Shown piece after piece: positions 19,178 through 29,469 of a DNA stretch of 41,936 nt (positions are counted from its first letter, which is position 1; the number at the start of each line of letters is the position of its first letter). The notes under the pieces are model-generated. The model made no database searches, had not been told where the DNA came from, and saw nothing but the letters and a program-made list of their open reading frames with translations. The stretch is from an uncultured bacterium (GTDB taxonomy: Bacteria; Patescibacteriota; Gracilibacteria; Absconditabacterales; Absconditicoccaceae). The stretch spans positions 1 through 41,936 of the forward strand of contig CALCYP010000035.1 of assembly GCA_937906635.1 (NCBI GenBank). The letters are read 5' to 3'. The position numbers and the translations under genes were made by a program.

Positions 19178-20116
19178 ATGAAAGATTTGAATAAATTTTT
19201 ATGAGTTATGGTTGGTTGAGCAGTGTGAGATGCTTTATGAGCCCCAGTAGAATTTTGTTGAATTGATGAATTTGATTGGGTTAGTGATTATAGAGATGGT
19301 TGATGATTAAAAGCTTGAGAATGGACTGATGATACAGCAATGGCTTTATTATTGGCTGATTCTTTGATTAGATGTAAATGATTTGATATAGAAGATCAGT
19401 TAGAAAATTATCTAAAACGACATAAAACATGATATATGTGATTAAGAGATTTCCCCGAATGAGAATGAGGTCAAGTTTCTAAAATGATGTATTATTATGA
19501 AATGTATAAAAACTGAGCATTTATAGATAAACCTCGAGAAACTGATCTTTCATGAGAACATATGGATTGAAATTGATCATTAATGAGAATATGACCTGTT
19601 CCTCTTTTCTTTTTTGATGATTCAGAAAAGGCTTTGTTCTATGCTTGAGAAAGTAGTAAATCAACTCATTATACTGATCTTTGTGTTGATTCTTGTATTT
19701 ACTATACATGATTGATTTTGTGAGCAATGAATTGAGCATCAAAAAAAGAATTAATGGCTCCATATTATTCGCCTGTAAAAGATTATCGAAAGACTCATAA
19801 AATTGCCGATAAATTAAAGCCTATTATAGAATGAAGTTATAAATTTAAGGATAGATATGAAATAAATCCTAGTTGATATGTTGTGGAAACTTTGGAAACG
19901 GCATTGCGATGATTTTGAATGTCTGAATCGTTTGAAGATTGATTAGAAAAAGTGGTAAACCTTTGATGAGATGCTGATACTACTTGATGTATTTACTGAT
20001 ATCTTGCTTGAGCATATTATTGATATGATAGCATTCCAGAAAGATGGAAAGATAATGTAACTAATAAAGATATAATAGAAAACATTGCTGAAAGGTTGTG
20101 TGATGAATGACTTTAA
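19178..20116 (+). CDS. ADP-ribosylglycohydrolase (DraG family)
   Basis: A 312-residue protein of typical length. Motifs are GDALGAPVEF (17-26), the metal-binding EWTDDTAMALLLADSL (TDDT at 50-53), GEHMDGNGSLMRIGPVPL, and the C-terminal GGDADTTGCIYGYLAGAYYG (DADTTG near 266-271) that completes the Mg site. All expected metal ligands are present, so it should be active in removing ADP-ribose from a protein, nucleic acid or small-molecule target. Both Gly of GDALGAP are TGA. Within this operon it could reverse or counter an ADP-ribosylation, but no ADP-ribosyltransferase is visible in the window. Confidence 0.93.
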
Positions 20117-20186
20117 TGATTAAATAGATAGGAGAGATTTTGATAAATAATTAATAATTTATGTTTTATTTTTTATTATATAAATT

Positions 20187-20885
20187 ATGAAAAAACTTAC
20201 ATTATTTGTTTTATTACCTGTTTTAGTAATTATTGTTTGATTCCATTTACGATGGTTTTTCGCTCCAAAAACTTATTGTGAAAATTTTTTATGAAATATT
20301 GCTAATTTTTTAGAAGATAAGGTTGAAAACCTTGATAGATATTTACTTGATAATGCAGATTGGTATTATCGATCTAATTTTTTATTAGAATTTGAATGAC
20401 CAAGATGTAAATCTGTTGCGTGAGTTTATTTCGATGAAAGAGATTGAGAACCGGTTGTAGAGACACATCTCTATAATCGTAGGAATTGTAAACATCGAGC
20501 TCGGGAAAAAATGTGATTATCATATAATTGAGCCGTTGTTTGTGTTGAAGATTTAAGTTTTGCTTCAGAATATTGAGATATTTGAATGAATGCATTGTAT
20601 GATTATATTTATGATACTGATGTATTATCATATTTACGATGAGATGATTATGAATATGATTGATTGTTCTATTTATCTTGAGAAAATATGTTGTGAGAGA
20701 CGACTAAATATGATCGTGAAAATAATTGTGTATATAAATCTACATGAATAAAAATGTGTAGAAAAAATAAGCATACAGATAAGTGGTTTTTGTACAATAA
20801 GTCATGAAAATTGTGTAGCGAAATTATAGGTAAATTTTTTTGAAAAATGGTTTATACCGATTTTGATTGTCTTTTTGAAAATTAG
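20187..20885 (+). CDS. membrane-anchored extracytoplasmic protein, unknown
   Basis: A 232-residue protein with one N-terminal hydrophobic segment (MKKLTLFVLLPVLVIIVGF), then a polar domain rich in Tyr, Asp and Cys (CENFLG, RNCKHRAREK, VVCVED, NNCVYKS, KMCRKN, KLCSEI, FDCLFEN). The Cys residues suggest disulfides outside the membrane. No family recognised. It lies 70 nt after the ADP-ribosylglycohydrolase and may be the last gene of the block. Stop is TAG. Confidence 0.65.
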
Positions 20886-20968
20886 AATAATATTATTTTT
20901 TTGATGTACTTACAAAAACAGTGTATTATATGTTTTTTATATGTTTTTATTATCTTTTCAAAAATCAA

Positions 20969-20996
20969 TTGATTTTTTGACAAACTTTTTTATACT
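20969..20996 (+). promoter_or_regulatory. promoter of first DUF3800 gene
   Basis: TTGATT (20969-20974), 16-nt spacer, TATACT (20991-20996). The next 30 nt are nearly identical to those upstream of the second DUF3800 gene. Confidence 0.6.
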
Positions 20997-21027
20997 GAAG
21001 TTGATGATTTTAGTTTTACATTGAATT

Positions 21028-21657
21028 ATGGCGTATATTTATATGGATGAAAGCGGAGATTTGTGATTTAATATGAATTATTGAAATTCTAAATATTTTT
21101 TGATTACTTTCCTTATTTCTAATACAGAAGATGAGGTAGATATGGTTATGAAAAATGTATATAAGTGGATGGCGTGAAAGAAGCTGAAGAGGAAATGATC
21201 TTTTTTTCATTCTAATAAAGAATCTGTTCAATCTGTTAAAAGGGCTTTAGATTTAGCATCTCGTAGAAAATTTTTTATTGTTTCTCTGATTATAAATAAA
21301 CAAAATGTTCCTTATGAATATAAAAAAAACCAACATATTTTGTATAATAATACTGTGAAAGAATTATTGTTTCAATGTGAAAAAAGAGGTTATATAAATT
21401 CTAATGGACCTGTGTATTTTATTGCATCTTGTAAAGAAACCAATAAATATTTGAATAATCAATTTGTTGAAACTGTAAAATCAGCGGTATCGAAACTGAT
21501 TAAATTTGATATCACAATTAAAAGTCCGGAAAGCAGTAAATGATTAGAGCTTGTTGATGCTATTTCTTTTTCACTATTTCAAAAATATGAAAAAGTAAAT
21601 TTTGACTTGTATTCCGTTATTAAAAATAAAATCGTTTTAGAAAAACAAATTTTTTAA
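21028..21657 (+). CDS. DUF3800 family protein, copy 1
   Basis: A 209-residue protein starting MAYIYMDESGDLGFN, the DUF3800 hallmark (Y-x-D-E-S-G-D, acidic residues likely binding metal). It continues with FFHSNKESVQSVKRALDLASRR and ends DLYSVIKNKIVLEKQIF. DUF3800 proteins occur widely in mobile and defence-rich regions and are suspected to have an RNase H-like nuclease fold; a defence role is inference. It has its own promoter and a 3' hairpin, so it is a self-contained unit. The paralogue follows at 21860. Confidence 0.85.
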
Positions 21658-21745
21658 TTAAAAGGAAACCCCATATGCACCGCGACTCTCGATTTCTCGA
21701 GGTGGGTCACCTACGGCAACCGGCATATGGGGATTTACTCCAACG
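21657..21745 (+). repeat. 3' palindromic element, copy 1
   Basis: Begins GGAAACCCCATATGC and ends GCATATGGGGATTTACTCC, forming a long stem with inner hairpins (CTCGA...TCGAG). Copy 2 has CCCCGTAT/ATACGGGG at the same place, so paired changes keep the stem. Confidence 0.7.
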
Positions 21746-21800
21746 AATTCATTATACTCAAAAATTTTCAAAATGCAAATCTTTTTTTTCAAAAAATAAA

Positions 21801-21828
21801 TTGATTTTTTGACGAGATTTATTATAGT
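21801..21828 (+). promoter_or_regulatory. promoter of second DUF3800 gene
   Basis: TTGATT (21801-21806), 16-nt spacer, TATAGT (21823-21828). It is the counterpart of 20969-20996. Confidence 0.6.
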
Positions 21829-21859
21829 GGAGTTGAGGATTTTAGTTTGACATTGAATT

Positions 21860-22486
21860 ATGGCATATATTTATATGGATGAAAGTGGAGATTTGACCTT
21901 CAATACAAAATATTGATCAAAATTTTTTGTTATAACTTTTTTAGTAGCTAAGTCTGAAAAAGAAACAGAAATTATAATGAAAAATTTTTATAAATGGACA
22001 AATTGAAGATGAAGGACTATAAAATGAGCATTTTTTCATTCGACAAAAGAATCAAATCGTTCAATTAAAAGGATTCTTGATTTAACATCTCGTAGAGATA
22101 TGAATATTGTCTCGATTGTTTCAAATAAAAATAATATTAATAAACAATATAAAGATGATGTTCATAAATTATATAGTTGGTTGGCTTGAGAATTGTTACA
22201 ACAATGTGAAAAAAGATGATTTTTAGGTGCTTGAAAGCATTATTTTGTTTTATCTCGTAAAGAAACAAATCAAAATTTGAAAGAAAAATTTATTAATTAT
22301 TTAAGTAATTCTCATTCTGATTTATTAGATATAGATATTTCAATTGATATACCACAACACAAAAAAGGTCTTGAAATTGTGGATGCATGTTCTCATGCTA
22401 TTTTTAGAAAATTTGAGAATTGAGATTTAGATTTGTATTCAGTAATAAAAAATAAGATTATATTAGAAAAACAAATTTTTAATTAA
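21860..22486 (+). CDS. DUF3800 family protein, copy 2
   Basis: A 208-residue paralogue of the preceding gene. It shares MAYIYMDESGDL, FFHSTKESNRSIKRILDLTSRR and the C-terminal DLYSVIKNKIILEKQIF, while the centre has diverged strongly (YKDDVHKLYSWLAGELLQQCEKRG against YNNTVKELLFQCEKRG). The conserved ends with a variable middle suggest a shared catalytic or structural core and a differing specificity region. It too has its own promoter and 3' palindrome. The duplication is old enough for protein divergence, yet promoter and terminator modules remain alike. Confidence 0.85.
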
Positions 22487-22573
22487 AAGGAAACCCCGTA
22501 TCGCAACGTAATCCCGACAAGTCGGGAAGAGGCTACCATCCGGAAGCCGGCCATACGGGGATTTACTCCAACG
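22486..22573 (+). repeat. 3' palindromic element, copy 2
   Basis: GGAAACCCCGTATCG at one end and CATACGGGGATTTACTCC at the other, with an inner TCCCGAC/GTCGGGA hairpin. Follows the second DUF3800 gene exactly as copy 1 follows the first. Confidence 0.7.
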
Positions 22574-22650
22574 ATTCCATTATAACCAAAAAAATTGAAA
22601 ATGCAAATCTTTTTTCATGTTTTTTTTGACGAGTTTTAAAATTTTTTTAT

Positions 22651-22678
22651 TTGAAATTGAAATGTAATTATGTATAAA
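22651..22678 (+). promoter_or_regulatory. ftsH promoter
   Basis: TTGAAA (22651-22656), 16-nt spacer, TATAAA (22673-22678), 53 nt before the ftsH ATG. The same 16-nt spacing is used by five other predicted promoters here. Confidence 0.5.
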
Positions 22679-22730
22679 TAATAAATTGAGAGATTGTTGA
22701 TTTGTTTTATTAGTTAATAACTAAAAACTT

Positions 22731-24668
22731 ATGTTTAAAAAATCTAGAAATGTATGGATTTTCTTAGCTGTTGTGATTATCTGAATAAGTGCTATACAAT
22801 GATATTTGATGGCTGAATCTCAAAATGAAGAAAAGATAAATGAAGAAATTGAAACTTCTTTGAGTTCTTTTGTAGAGCATTATACTTCTTGAGCTTTTGA
22901 AAAAGTTGAAGTAATAAATGATAAAGATTTGAAATGATATATTTTACTGTCTGAGACTGAGAAGCAAAAAGAATATGATGTTTTGAAATCTGAGAAACCT
23001 GAGAATTCATCTTTGTCTGATATTTGAATTGATGTTTTGTGAAATAGCAATATAATTGTGAAAACAGAGAAAGACTCTATATTGGTGTCTGTGGCAAAAG
23101 AAATATTACCTTTGTTTTTGTTTTTAGTCATAATCACAATTGCATTTAGATTTATGATGCCAAAATGATCTGGGCCTATGTGAATCAATACGAGAGCATG
23201 AACAGATACGACAAAGACAAAGATCACTACAAAATTTTCTGATGTAGCATGAATGGAAGAAGTAAAGGAAGAATTGACAGAGATAGTGGATTATTTAAAG
23301 AATCCTGAAAAATATCGTAAAGTATGAGCCAGACCTCCAAAGTGAGTCCTGTTATATTGACAGCCTTGATCTGGAAAAACTCTTTTGGCAAGGGCGGTAG
23401 CTTGAGAAGCGAATGTTCCATTTTTTTCAGCATCTGGATCTGAATTTATGGAGATGTTGGTGGGAATGTGAGCCGCAAAAGTTAGAAATTTATTCCAAAA
23501 AGCAAAAGCTGCATGAACAGCTATCGTGTTTATCGATGAGATAGATGCTATTGGTGGAAAGAGATGAGTTTGACATACTTGAGGTCATCAAGAGCAAGAG
23601 CAGACATTGAATCAAATTTTGACTGAAATGGATGGATTTGACAATAAATCTCATGTGATCGTGATTGCAGCGACAAATAGACCAGATATGCTGGATCCTG
23701 CATTGCTTAGGGCTTGAAGATTTGATAGAAAAATTTTGGTTTCTGCACCAACATATGAGGAAAGAAAAGCTATATTTGATTATTATTTGAAAGATAAAAA
23801 AGTGGATAAAAGTGTGAATTTGGATTCTCTTATAAAAAGGACAAGTTGACTTGTTTGAGCTGATATTGAAAATATTGTAAATGAGGCAGCATTGAAATTG
23901 GCTAAACAGTGAAATAAAATTGTTTTGACTGAAGTAGAATTTGAATATGCAATTGAGAAAGTTTTGATGTGACCTGAGAAAAAAGTAAAAAGTATGCAAG
24001 AAAAAGAGAAACAGACGATTGCTTACCATGAATTGGGACATGCAGTGACTTCTCATTTATTGCCAGATGCAGATAAAGTTGAAAAGATTACAATAGTTCG
24101 TAGAGGACAAGCTTTATGAGCGACATGGAAAACTCCTGAAGAAGACAAATATTTGTATTCCAAGACAAAAATTTTGCAGGAGGTGATTTCGTTGCTTGGA
24201 TGAAGGGCGTCTGAAGAAATATTTTTGTGAAAAGAAAATATCACAACATGAGCTTCAAATGATTTTGAAAGAGCTACGCAAATGATTTCCGATATGGTGA
24301 TGAAATATTGAATGGATGAAGATTTATGACCAATCGTTTATTTCGATGATAGTAAATGAGATTATTCATTGTACAAACCATACAGTGAAACGACAGCAAA
24401 AATCATTGATGATAAGATAAAATATTATATCTTTGATTGCTATGAAAAGTCTAAAAAAATAATCAAGGACAATAAGAATTTGATTGAAAATATGTCAAAG
24501 ATTTTGTTGGATAAAGAGTACTTAACGAGAGATGAGTTCAAAGATTTGATGGATAATGGTTGAGTAATGAAGGGTAAGGGTCATCCTGAGTGAGATGAAG
24601 GATCTAATTTAGATTCTTCGGCTAAAGCCTCAGAATGACAAAAGAAGTCAGCTAAAAAGAGAGAGTAA
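22731..24668 (+). CDS. ftsH: ATP-dependent zinc metalloprotease FtsH
   Basis: A 645-residue membrane protease. One transmembrane helix lies at about residues 8-27 and a second at 120-143, with an extracytoplasmic domain between. The AAA domain has Walker A GQPGSGKT (210-217), Walker B IVFIDEID, and the SRH segment ATNRPDMLDPALLRAGRFD. The zinc site is HELGH at 433-437, with a third ligand expected at Asp511 (TTGASNDF). It degrades misfolded membrane proteins. The C-terminus after about residue 610 (VMKGKGHPEGDEGSNL onward) is encoded by an inverted repeat, 24580-24639, and looks like an added tail. It is driven by its own promoter. Confidence 0.96.
24580..24639. repeat. palindromic repeat inside the ftsH 3' end
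   Basis: GTCATCCTGAG (24580-24590) pairs with CTCAGAATGAC (24629-24639), with an inner AGGATCTAA/TTAGATTCT stem. It is translated in frame as part of the FtsH tail. Confidence 0.65.
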
Positions 24669-24672
24669 TGAT

Positions 24673-24815
24673 GTTGTCCCCCTTTATTGAAAGGGGGCAT
24701 ATCCGGCTTCAGCAGGAGTGGCTGTAAGGCCGGGGATTTTTAAAGAATATTTGGTGTAAAAATCCTCAGTCCCCCGATAAATCGGGGTCCAGCTCCTTTC
24801 TTAAAGGAGCACAAC
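24673..24815. repeat. composite palindromic intergenic repeat
   Basis: Starts TTGTCCCCCTTT and ends AAAGGAGCACAA. Inner hairpins are CCCCCTTTATTGAAAGGGGG, CCGGCTTC...AAGGCCGG-like, CCCCCGATAAATCGGGG and AGCTCCTTTCTTAAAGGAGC. Its right half is the reverse of the repeat at 5611-5662. Confidence 0.6.
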
Positions 24816-24848
24816 CAATAAATGTTAAAAATAATTTTAAATATAAAA

Positions 24849-25763
24849 ATGCTAATGACTGAACAAAGTAAAAAAGCTGTATATGTATTGGATTGGTATA
24901 CGAATAAAAATATTAAAGTAGTCGATATTGATTCTGCCGTGATTGAAAAATTGAAACCTGGAGATAAACTTGTTTATTTGATGGAAGATAATCATCAAAA
25001 ACCATCAATTTGAGTCTATCTGTGACATGATATAGATACTGATAGGATTGGACATTTTACAAAAGTTTTGGAATGAGAGGAAAAAGATTTTTTTGAAGAG
25101 CAGAGTAAGTTTGCATTGAAAATATTCCCTATTTTCAAGAAAAAATTCAAAGCTGAATTCCCAAATTCAATTCCTGTGACTGCGAGATTTCATATCTATT
25201 TGGATCAATTATATTTTTATTTCTATTCTGAAGATAGGTATGTGTTTACAGATTTTGTAAAGAAATTTAGAGAAAAAATTTGAAAAAATATTTTTTTATT
25301 CCAAGTGTGAGCGAGAGATATGGTAAAGATGGATCCAAGAACTGATAATTTGCCATGTGGAGCTGATGGAATAATTCCAATGCATTGTAAGACCACATTG
25401 CCATTGCCAAGTATTGAGATGGAAAATTTGATTTTACAAAATTTGGAGTGAAGAGATATAGAAAGATTAAAGTGAAGATGTTGAAAATTAAAATGTTCTT
25501 TAATTTATGAATTAGATATATATAAAAAGGAAAGTGGAAAGTATCCCAAAAAATGAAGTGAAGTAAAAATGTTGAAATCAGATACTGAATGAATTGTCAC
25601 ACAGTATAATATTATGACTTGAGATGTGACATTTAAAACAAAAGATGGAGAAATTTTTAGAGTACCAACTTGAGAATTAAAAATTATAAAAGCTCCTGAT
25701 CCAAGAGTAAAATCGGAAGAGGAGATTGAGTTGGAAAAAATAAAAAATCAAATTGAAGGTTAA
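24849..25763 (+). CDS. PSP1 domain protein, RicT/YaaT-like
   Basis: A 304-residue protein from ATG 24849; an in-frame ATG at 24822 would add nine residues but sits close to the upstream repeat. The central part, ARFHIYLDQLYFYFYSEDR, FVKKFREKIGKNIFLFQVGARDMVK and CGADGIIPMHCKTTLPLPS, matches the PSP1 C-terminal domain. The region GRCGKLKCSLIYELDIY replaces the longer Cys cluster of RicT proteins with fewer Cys. RicT relatives act in RNA processing and iron-sulfur-dependent complexes in Bacillus; here only the domain is certain. It is followed 24 nt later by the TPR gene. Confidence 0.8.
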
Positions 25764-25787
25764 ATTCTTTATTATTATTTTGTAAAA

Positions 25788-26693
25788 ATGCTAAAGTACG
25801 GAACTACAATTTGGCTCATATTGACAATATTATTGTCTTTGTTTCCTATATGACTTTTGCTCTATTTTTTGGGGAAACAGTTGATTTCTTTGTATAAATT
25901 TTTGAAGCAAAAAGTAGATAATGTGAGAGCACTTGAAAGGATAAAAAATGATTTATTGCAACAAACGGCAAAGGAAACAAGGGAAGAAAATAATATAATT
26001 GTTTCGGAAGCAAATATTATTGCAAATGTATTTGAAACTCCAAAATCTGAAGAACCAGAGAAGAAAACAGAATCTGTATTTGTTGCAGTAGAGGAAACTC
26101 CTGAAAATAAGATGATTCAAGAAAAGCAAAAGAAGTTGTTGGAAAAAATTTCTTATGAAGCTAATATTTTCAAAAAGGAGTGAAAATTGGAAGATTATGA
26201 GAAGAAATTGATTGAGTGATTGGCTATCGATCCTGAAAACTTGGAACTGAACAAAGAATTGGCTAATTTATATTTTACGATTTGAAATCACAAAAAAGCT
26301 TTGTCTTTGTTGAAAAAAATAATTGAAGTCGATCCAGAAGATCATAATGTGATTTGGCAAATTTGAGAAATTTATCTCATGATGTGAGATTATGAGACGT
26401 CTGAACTATTGATAGAAAAAGCAATTAATCTCAAGCCAAATAATCCAAAATATTACATTAGTATGGTGGAAATAATGTACAATACTGAGAGGAAAAAAGA
26501 TGCGGTAGCTGTAATGGAGAAAATTGTAAAATTAAGGCCAACAAATTCAAATTATATTATGACTTTGGCTGAATTATATGAGGAAATTGGTGATGAAGAC
26601 AATTCAAAAAAATATTATTTTAAGGTCCTTGAGCAAGAACCAACAAATGAAAAAGCAAAAAGAAAAATACAAGACAATTCATTGAATAATTAA
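25788..26693 (+). CDS. membrane-anchored TPR protein
   Basis: A 301-residue protein. An N-terminal helix (IWLILTILLSLFPIGLLLYFLG) anchors it. A charged, low-complexity linker of about 100 residues follows (SEEPEKKTESVF, EETPENKMIQEK). From about residue 135, four tetratricopeptide-like repeats appear: KLEDYEKKLIEGLAIDPEN, HKKALSLLKKIIEVDPED, DYETSELLIEKAINLKPNN and KKDAVAVMEKIVKLRPTN. TPR units bind partner proteins; the partner is unknown. Probably co-transcribed with the PSP1 gene upstream and the M20-like gene 24 nt downstream. Confidence 0.85.
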
Positions 26694-26717
26694 TTTTATA
26701 TTGTAGCTTTTTTGAAA

Positions 26718-28025
26718 ATGAATGCTGAATATTATATGCTATTGAGAGAGTTTTTGTCTTTCAAAACATTGCCCTTGAATTATGGTTTAGATTATGTGAA
26801 GGAACATAAAAAATGTGGAGAGTGGTTGCAAAATCTGTTTACGAAGTATAATTTCGATGTAAGAGTGGTAAATTGAAAAGAATCTCCAATTGTTATAGCT
26901 CAGTATAATGTGTCTGACGAGGCTGAGACTTGAATTATTTATGGACATTATGATGTAAATAGTGCCAATATGAAAGATGGCCGAAAAGATGATCCGTTTT
27001 CATTATATTTCTGAAAAGATAAAATTATCGGTAGAGGAGTAGCAAGTGGGAAATCAACAATTCTATTGAATATGTTTAATATTTTCAGGCTTATCCAAGA
27101 ATGAATGTTGAGATATAATATAATTTTTATGATTGAATGAGAATATTTTCAGTGATCTAAATGATTAAAAAAGATTCTCCAAGAAAATAAATTTAAGGCG
27201 GATTTTTTCTTCTCAAACATAGGTACTACCGCACAGAAAAATTTCGTGGTGAGTACAGGATTTAGAGGTGCGTTCAGCTCAAAGATAACACTAAAATCTG
27301 CTGAAAAAGCATCTTTGGTCTCTCAATATGGATGAATGTTGCAAAATCCAATTCGTGATTTGAGTAGATTATTATCAAAAATTTATGATTCAAATGGTCG
27401 TATTACGATACCGTATTTTTATTATGAAATGGATGATTTATCTGCGAATGAAAAGACTTTAAATGCAAGATTCCCATTTGATAAAGAATTGGTTTTGCAA
27501 GAATTTTGAGCTAAAACTTTAAAAATAGATGATATTGATTATTATTCGAAAGTCGGATGAAGACCTTGTATTGAAGTGACAAGTTTTAATTCTTGAGAAT
27601 CAAATTTTTCTACTGAAAATATCCAACCAAGTGCTAGTGCAATATTGAATTTCAAATTAGTTTCAAATCAAAAAGTTGAGGCGATAAAGAGTCTGTTTCA
27701 AGAGTGGGTAAAAAGCAATCTTTTTGTGGATATGGATTATGAAATAGATTTTTCATGAGAAGCAGAACCTGTGAAATTTGATATTTCAAATTATTTTGCA
27801 AATAGAGCAGAGATTTTATTAAGACAAATTTCAGGTGAAAAAGTTTGAGAAATTCTTTCATGATTTTCATTGCCGATAGCAAAAGATATGTTGAGCAATA
27901 CACAAAATATTGTAAATGTTCCATTGGTAAATGTAGATAGTAATATTAATTGAATAAATGAAAATTTGGATGTGGAATTATTGGAAAAATGAACAGAGTT
28001 TTTGTATGAGTTTTTTAGGAAATAA
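26718..28025 (+). CDS. M20-family peptidase homologue, active site not conserved
   Basis: A 435-residue protein with the layout of M20 dipeptidases. IIYGHYDVN (His77 retained) and DDPFSLYFGKDKIIGRG are clear. Where the metal-bridging Asp is expected (sDDKG) the sequence reads VASGKST, and the catalytic and metal Glu pair of EGxEE is replaced: EGEYFQGS, residues 140-147, has Tyr-Phe. The dimerisation (lid) domain follows, with NEKTLNARFPFDKE and GGRPCIEVTSFNSG. Two of the metal-centre elements are thus lost, so it is probably not a peptidase. It may be a structural or binding relative. I checked the frame codon by codon to 28025. Confidence 0.8.
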
Positions 28026-28257
28026 AGTGGTTACTCTATTGCTTTTAACTATATATTTTGGTGTGGTGAGTTAAACTTCCCATGGATAAAACCATATTAT
28101 TACATTTTGAAAAATATCGAAATTTTAATGTTCTATAAAAATCCTTTTTGTGTATGAATTTGAGATTTAGGTAAAAAATTAAGTTGAAATTATTGCCTAT
28201 TTTGTTATTTTTTTTGTGTGTTATACAAGTGTATTTTTTATTATTTTAAATAAAAAA

Positions 28258-29406
28258 ATGAAAAAATTTTATTTATTGTTTGTTTTTTCGACTTTTCTTT
28301 TTTTGTGAATTACATGAGCTACAAATTATTCAATGGAAGAAAGGGCGGCTTATGATTATGCATATAAAAATGATATTACAACTATGACTTCAATTGATAA
28401 AGCAAATATGGAGTGAAATTTGACAAGAATTGCAATGGCAAAAATGTTATCAAATTATGCTATAAATATTTTATGATTAACTCCAGATACTACAAAAAAT
28501 TGTTATTTTTCTGATGTATCAAGCGATTTAGATAAACAGTATGACAATTGAGTGACAAAAGCTTGTCAGTTATGATTGATGGGAGTCTGAATTGATAAAT
28601 TTTATCCAAATTGAATTGTGACAAGAGCTGAATTTTGAACAGTACTTTCAAGAGCATTAAATGCAAAAGATACGACAAAATTAAATAGAATGAACAACGC
28701 AAATCCATATTATTCAGAGCATTTGAACTATTTGAAAGAAGAATGAATTATGAATAATATTTCAAATCCAAATAGTTTAGAAATGAGAGGCTGGGTGATG
28801 ATTATGTTAATGAGAGCTGATAAAAATTCGAATTATGATGAATTAGCAAAAACAAAATATTTCAGGACACCAATGGCATTAATTACAAATAAAAATAAAG
28901 ATGAAGTAATCATAAAAAATACTGATGAATTATTGTATAGAAATGAAGTGTATGGTTTTCAAGTACTATTGGATAAATATCGATGAGATGGAAAAATCTG
29001 TAATTGGGTTGATGATTCGGCTTGATGAAAGGAAATTGCTTTCCACAAATTGTGAACATTTGATTACTGAACTTGAGATGGTTGAATGATTGATTCAAAC
29101 ACATGTAGCCAAGGTTGATATAGAGTGGCTATTTACACAATAATTTATGACAATGATACTTACGATACATTTTTGAAGGAATGATACGATTGAATTACAT
29201 GAGAAACCTGAACATTGGTAGTTACTACAAGATGAAAAAATAATAAATATCATTTCGTAGTTCGTGATTGAGATCCTCGATTAATAAGAAAGATGTTTTT
29301 AAATGTATCTTGCTATCAAGTTAAATGATTAGATTGATACAGTTGGAAATGTCCAAATCATTTAGATACAATATTTTTGTCTGGTTTCTCTATATTTGAT
29401 GTTTAA
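28258..29406 (+). CDS. secreted S-layer homology (SLH) domain protein
   Basis: A 382-residue protein with a signal peptide (MKKFYLLFVFSTFLFLGITGA). One clear SLH repeat lies at about 82-135: CYFSDVSSDLDKQYDNGVT, then LGLMGVGIDKFYPNGIVTRAEFGTVLSRAL. A partial second follows (PYYSEHLNYLKEEGIMNN). SLH modules attach proteins to the cell wall. The C-terminal 200 residues are unrecognised and contain Cys pairs (NTCSQGG, VSCYQVKG, WKCPNH). A 232-nt spacer with no visible gene precedes it. Its 3' end is convergent with the CHAP lipoprotein gene. Confidence 0.83.
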
Positions 29407-29417
29407 AAACAAAATGA

Positions 29418-29450
29418 AAAGATTCCCCATAAAGTGAGGAACCTTTTTTT
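29418..29450. terminator. terminator between convergent genes
   Basis: AAAGATTCCCC and GAGGAACCTTT form a stem with one mismatched pair around a short loop, followed by T runs on both strands. It lies between the SLH gene and the CHAP gene. Confidence 0.6.
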
Positions 29451-29469
29451 GAAATAATGTATGATATAA

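Noticed and set aside
23490..24056. 188-residue minus-strand open frame
   Set aside because: Antisense to the ftsH AAA domain; Phe/Ser-rich shadow composition.
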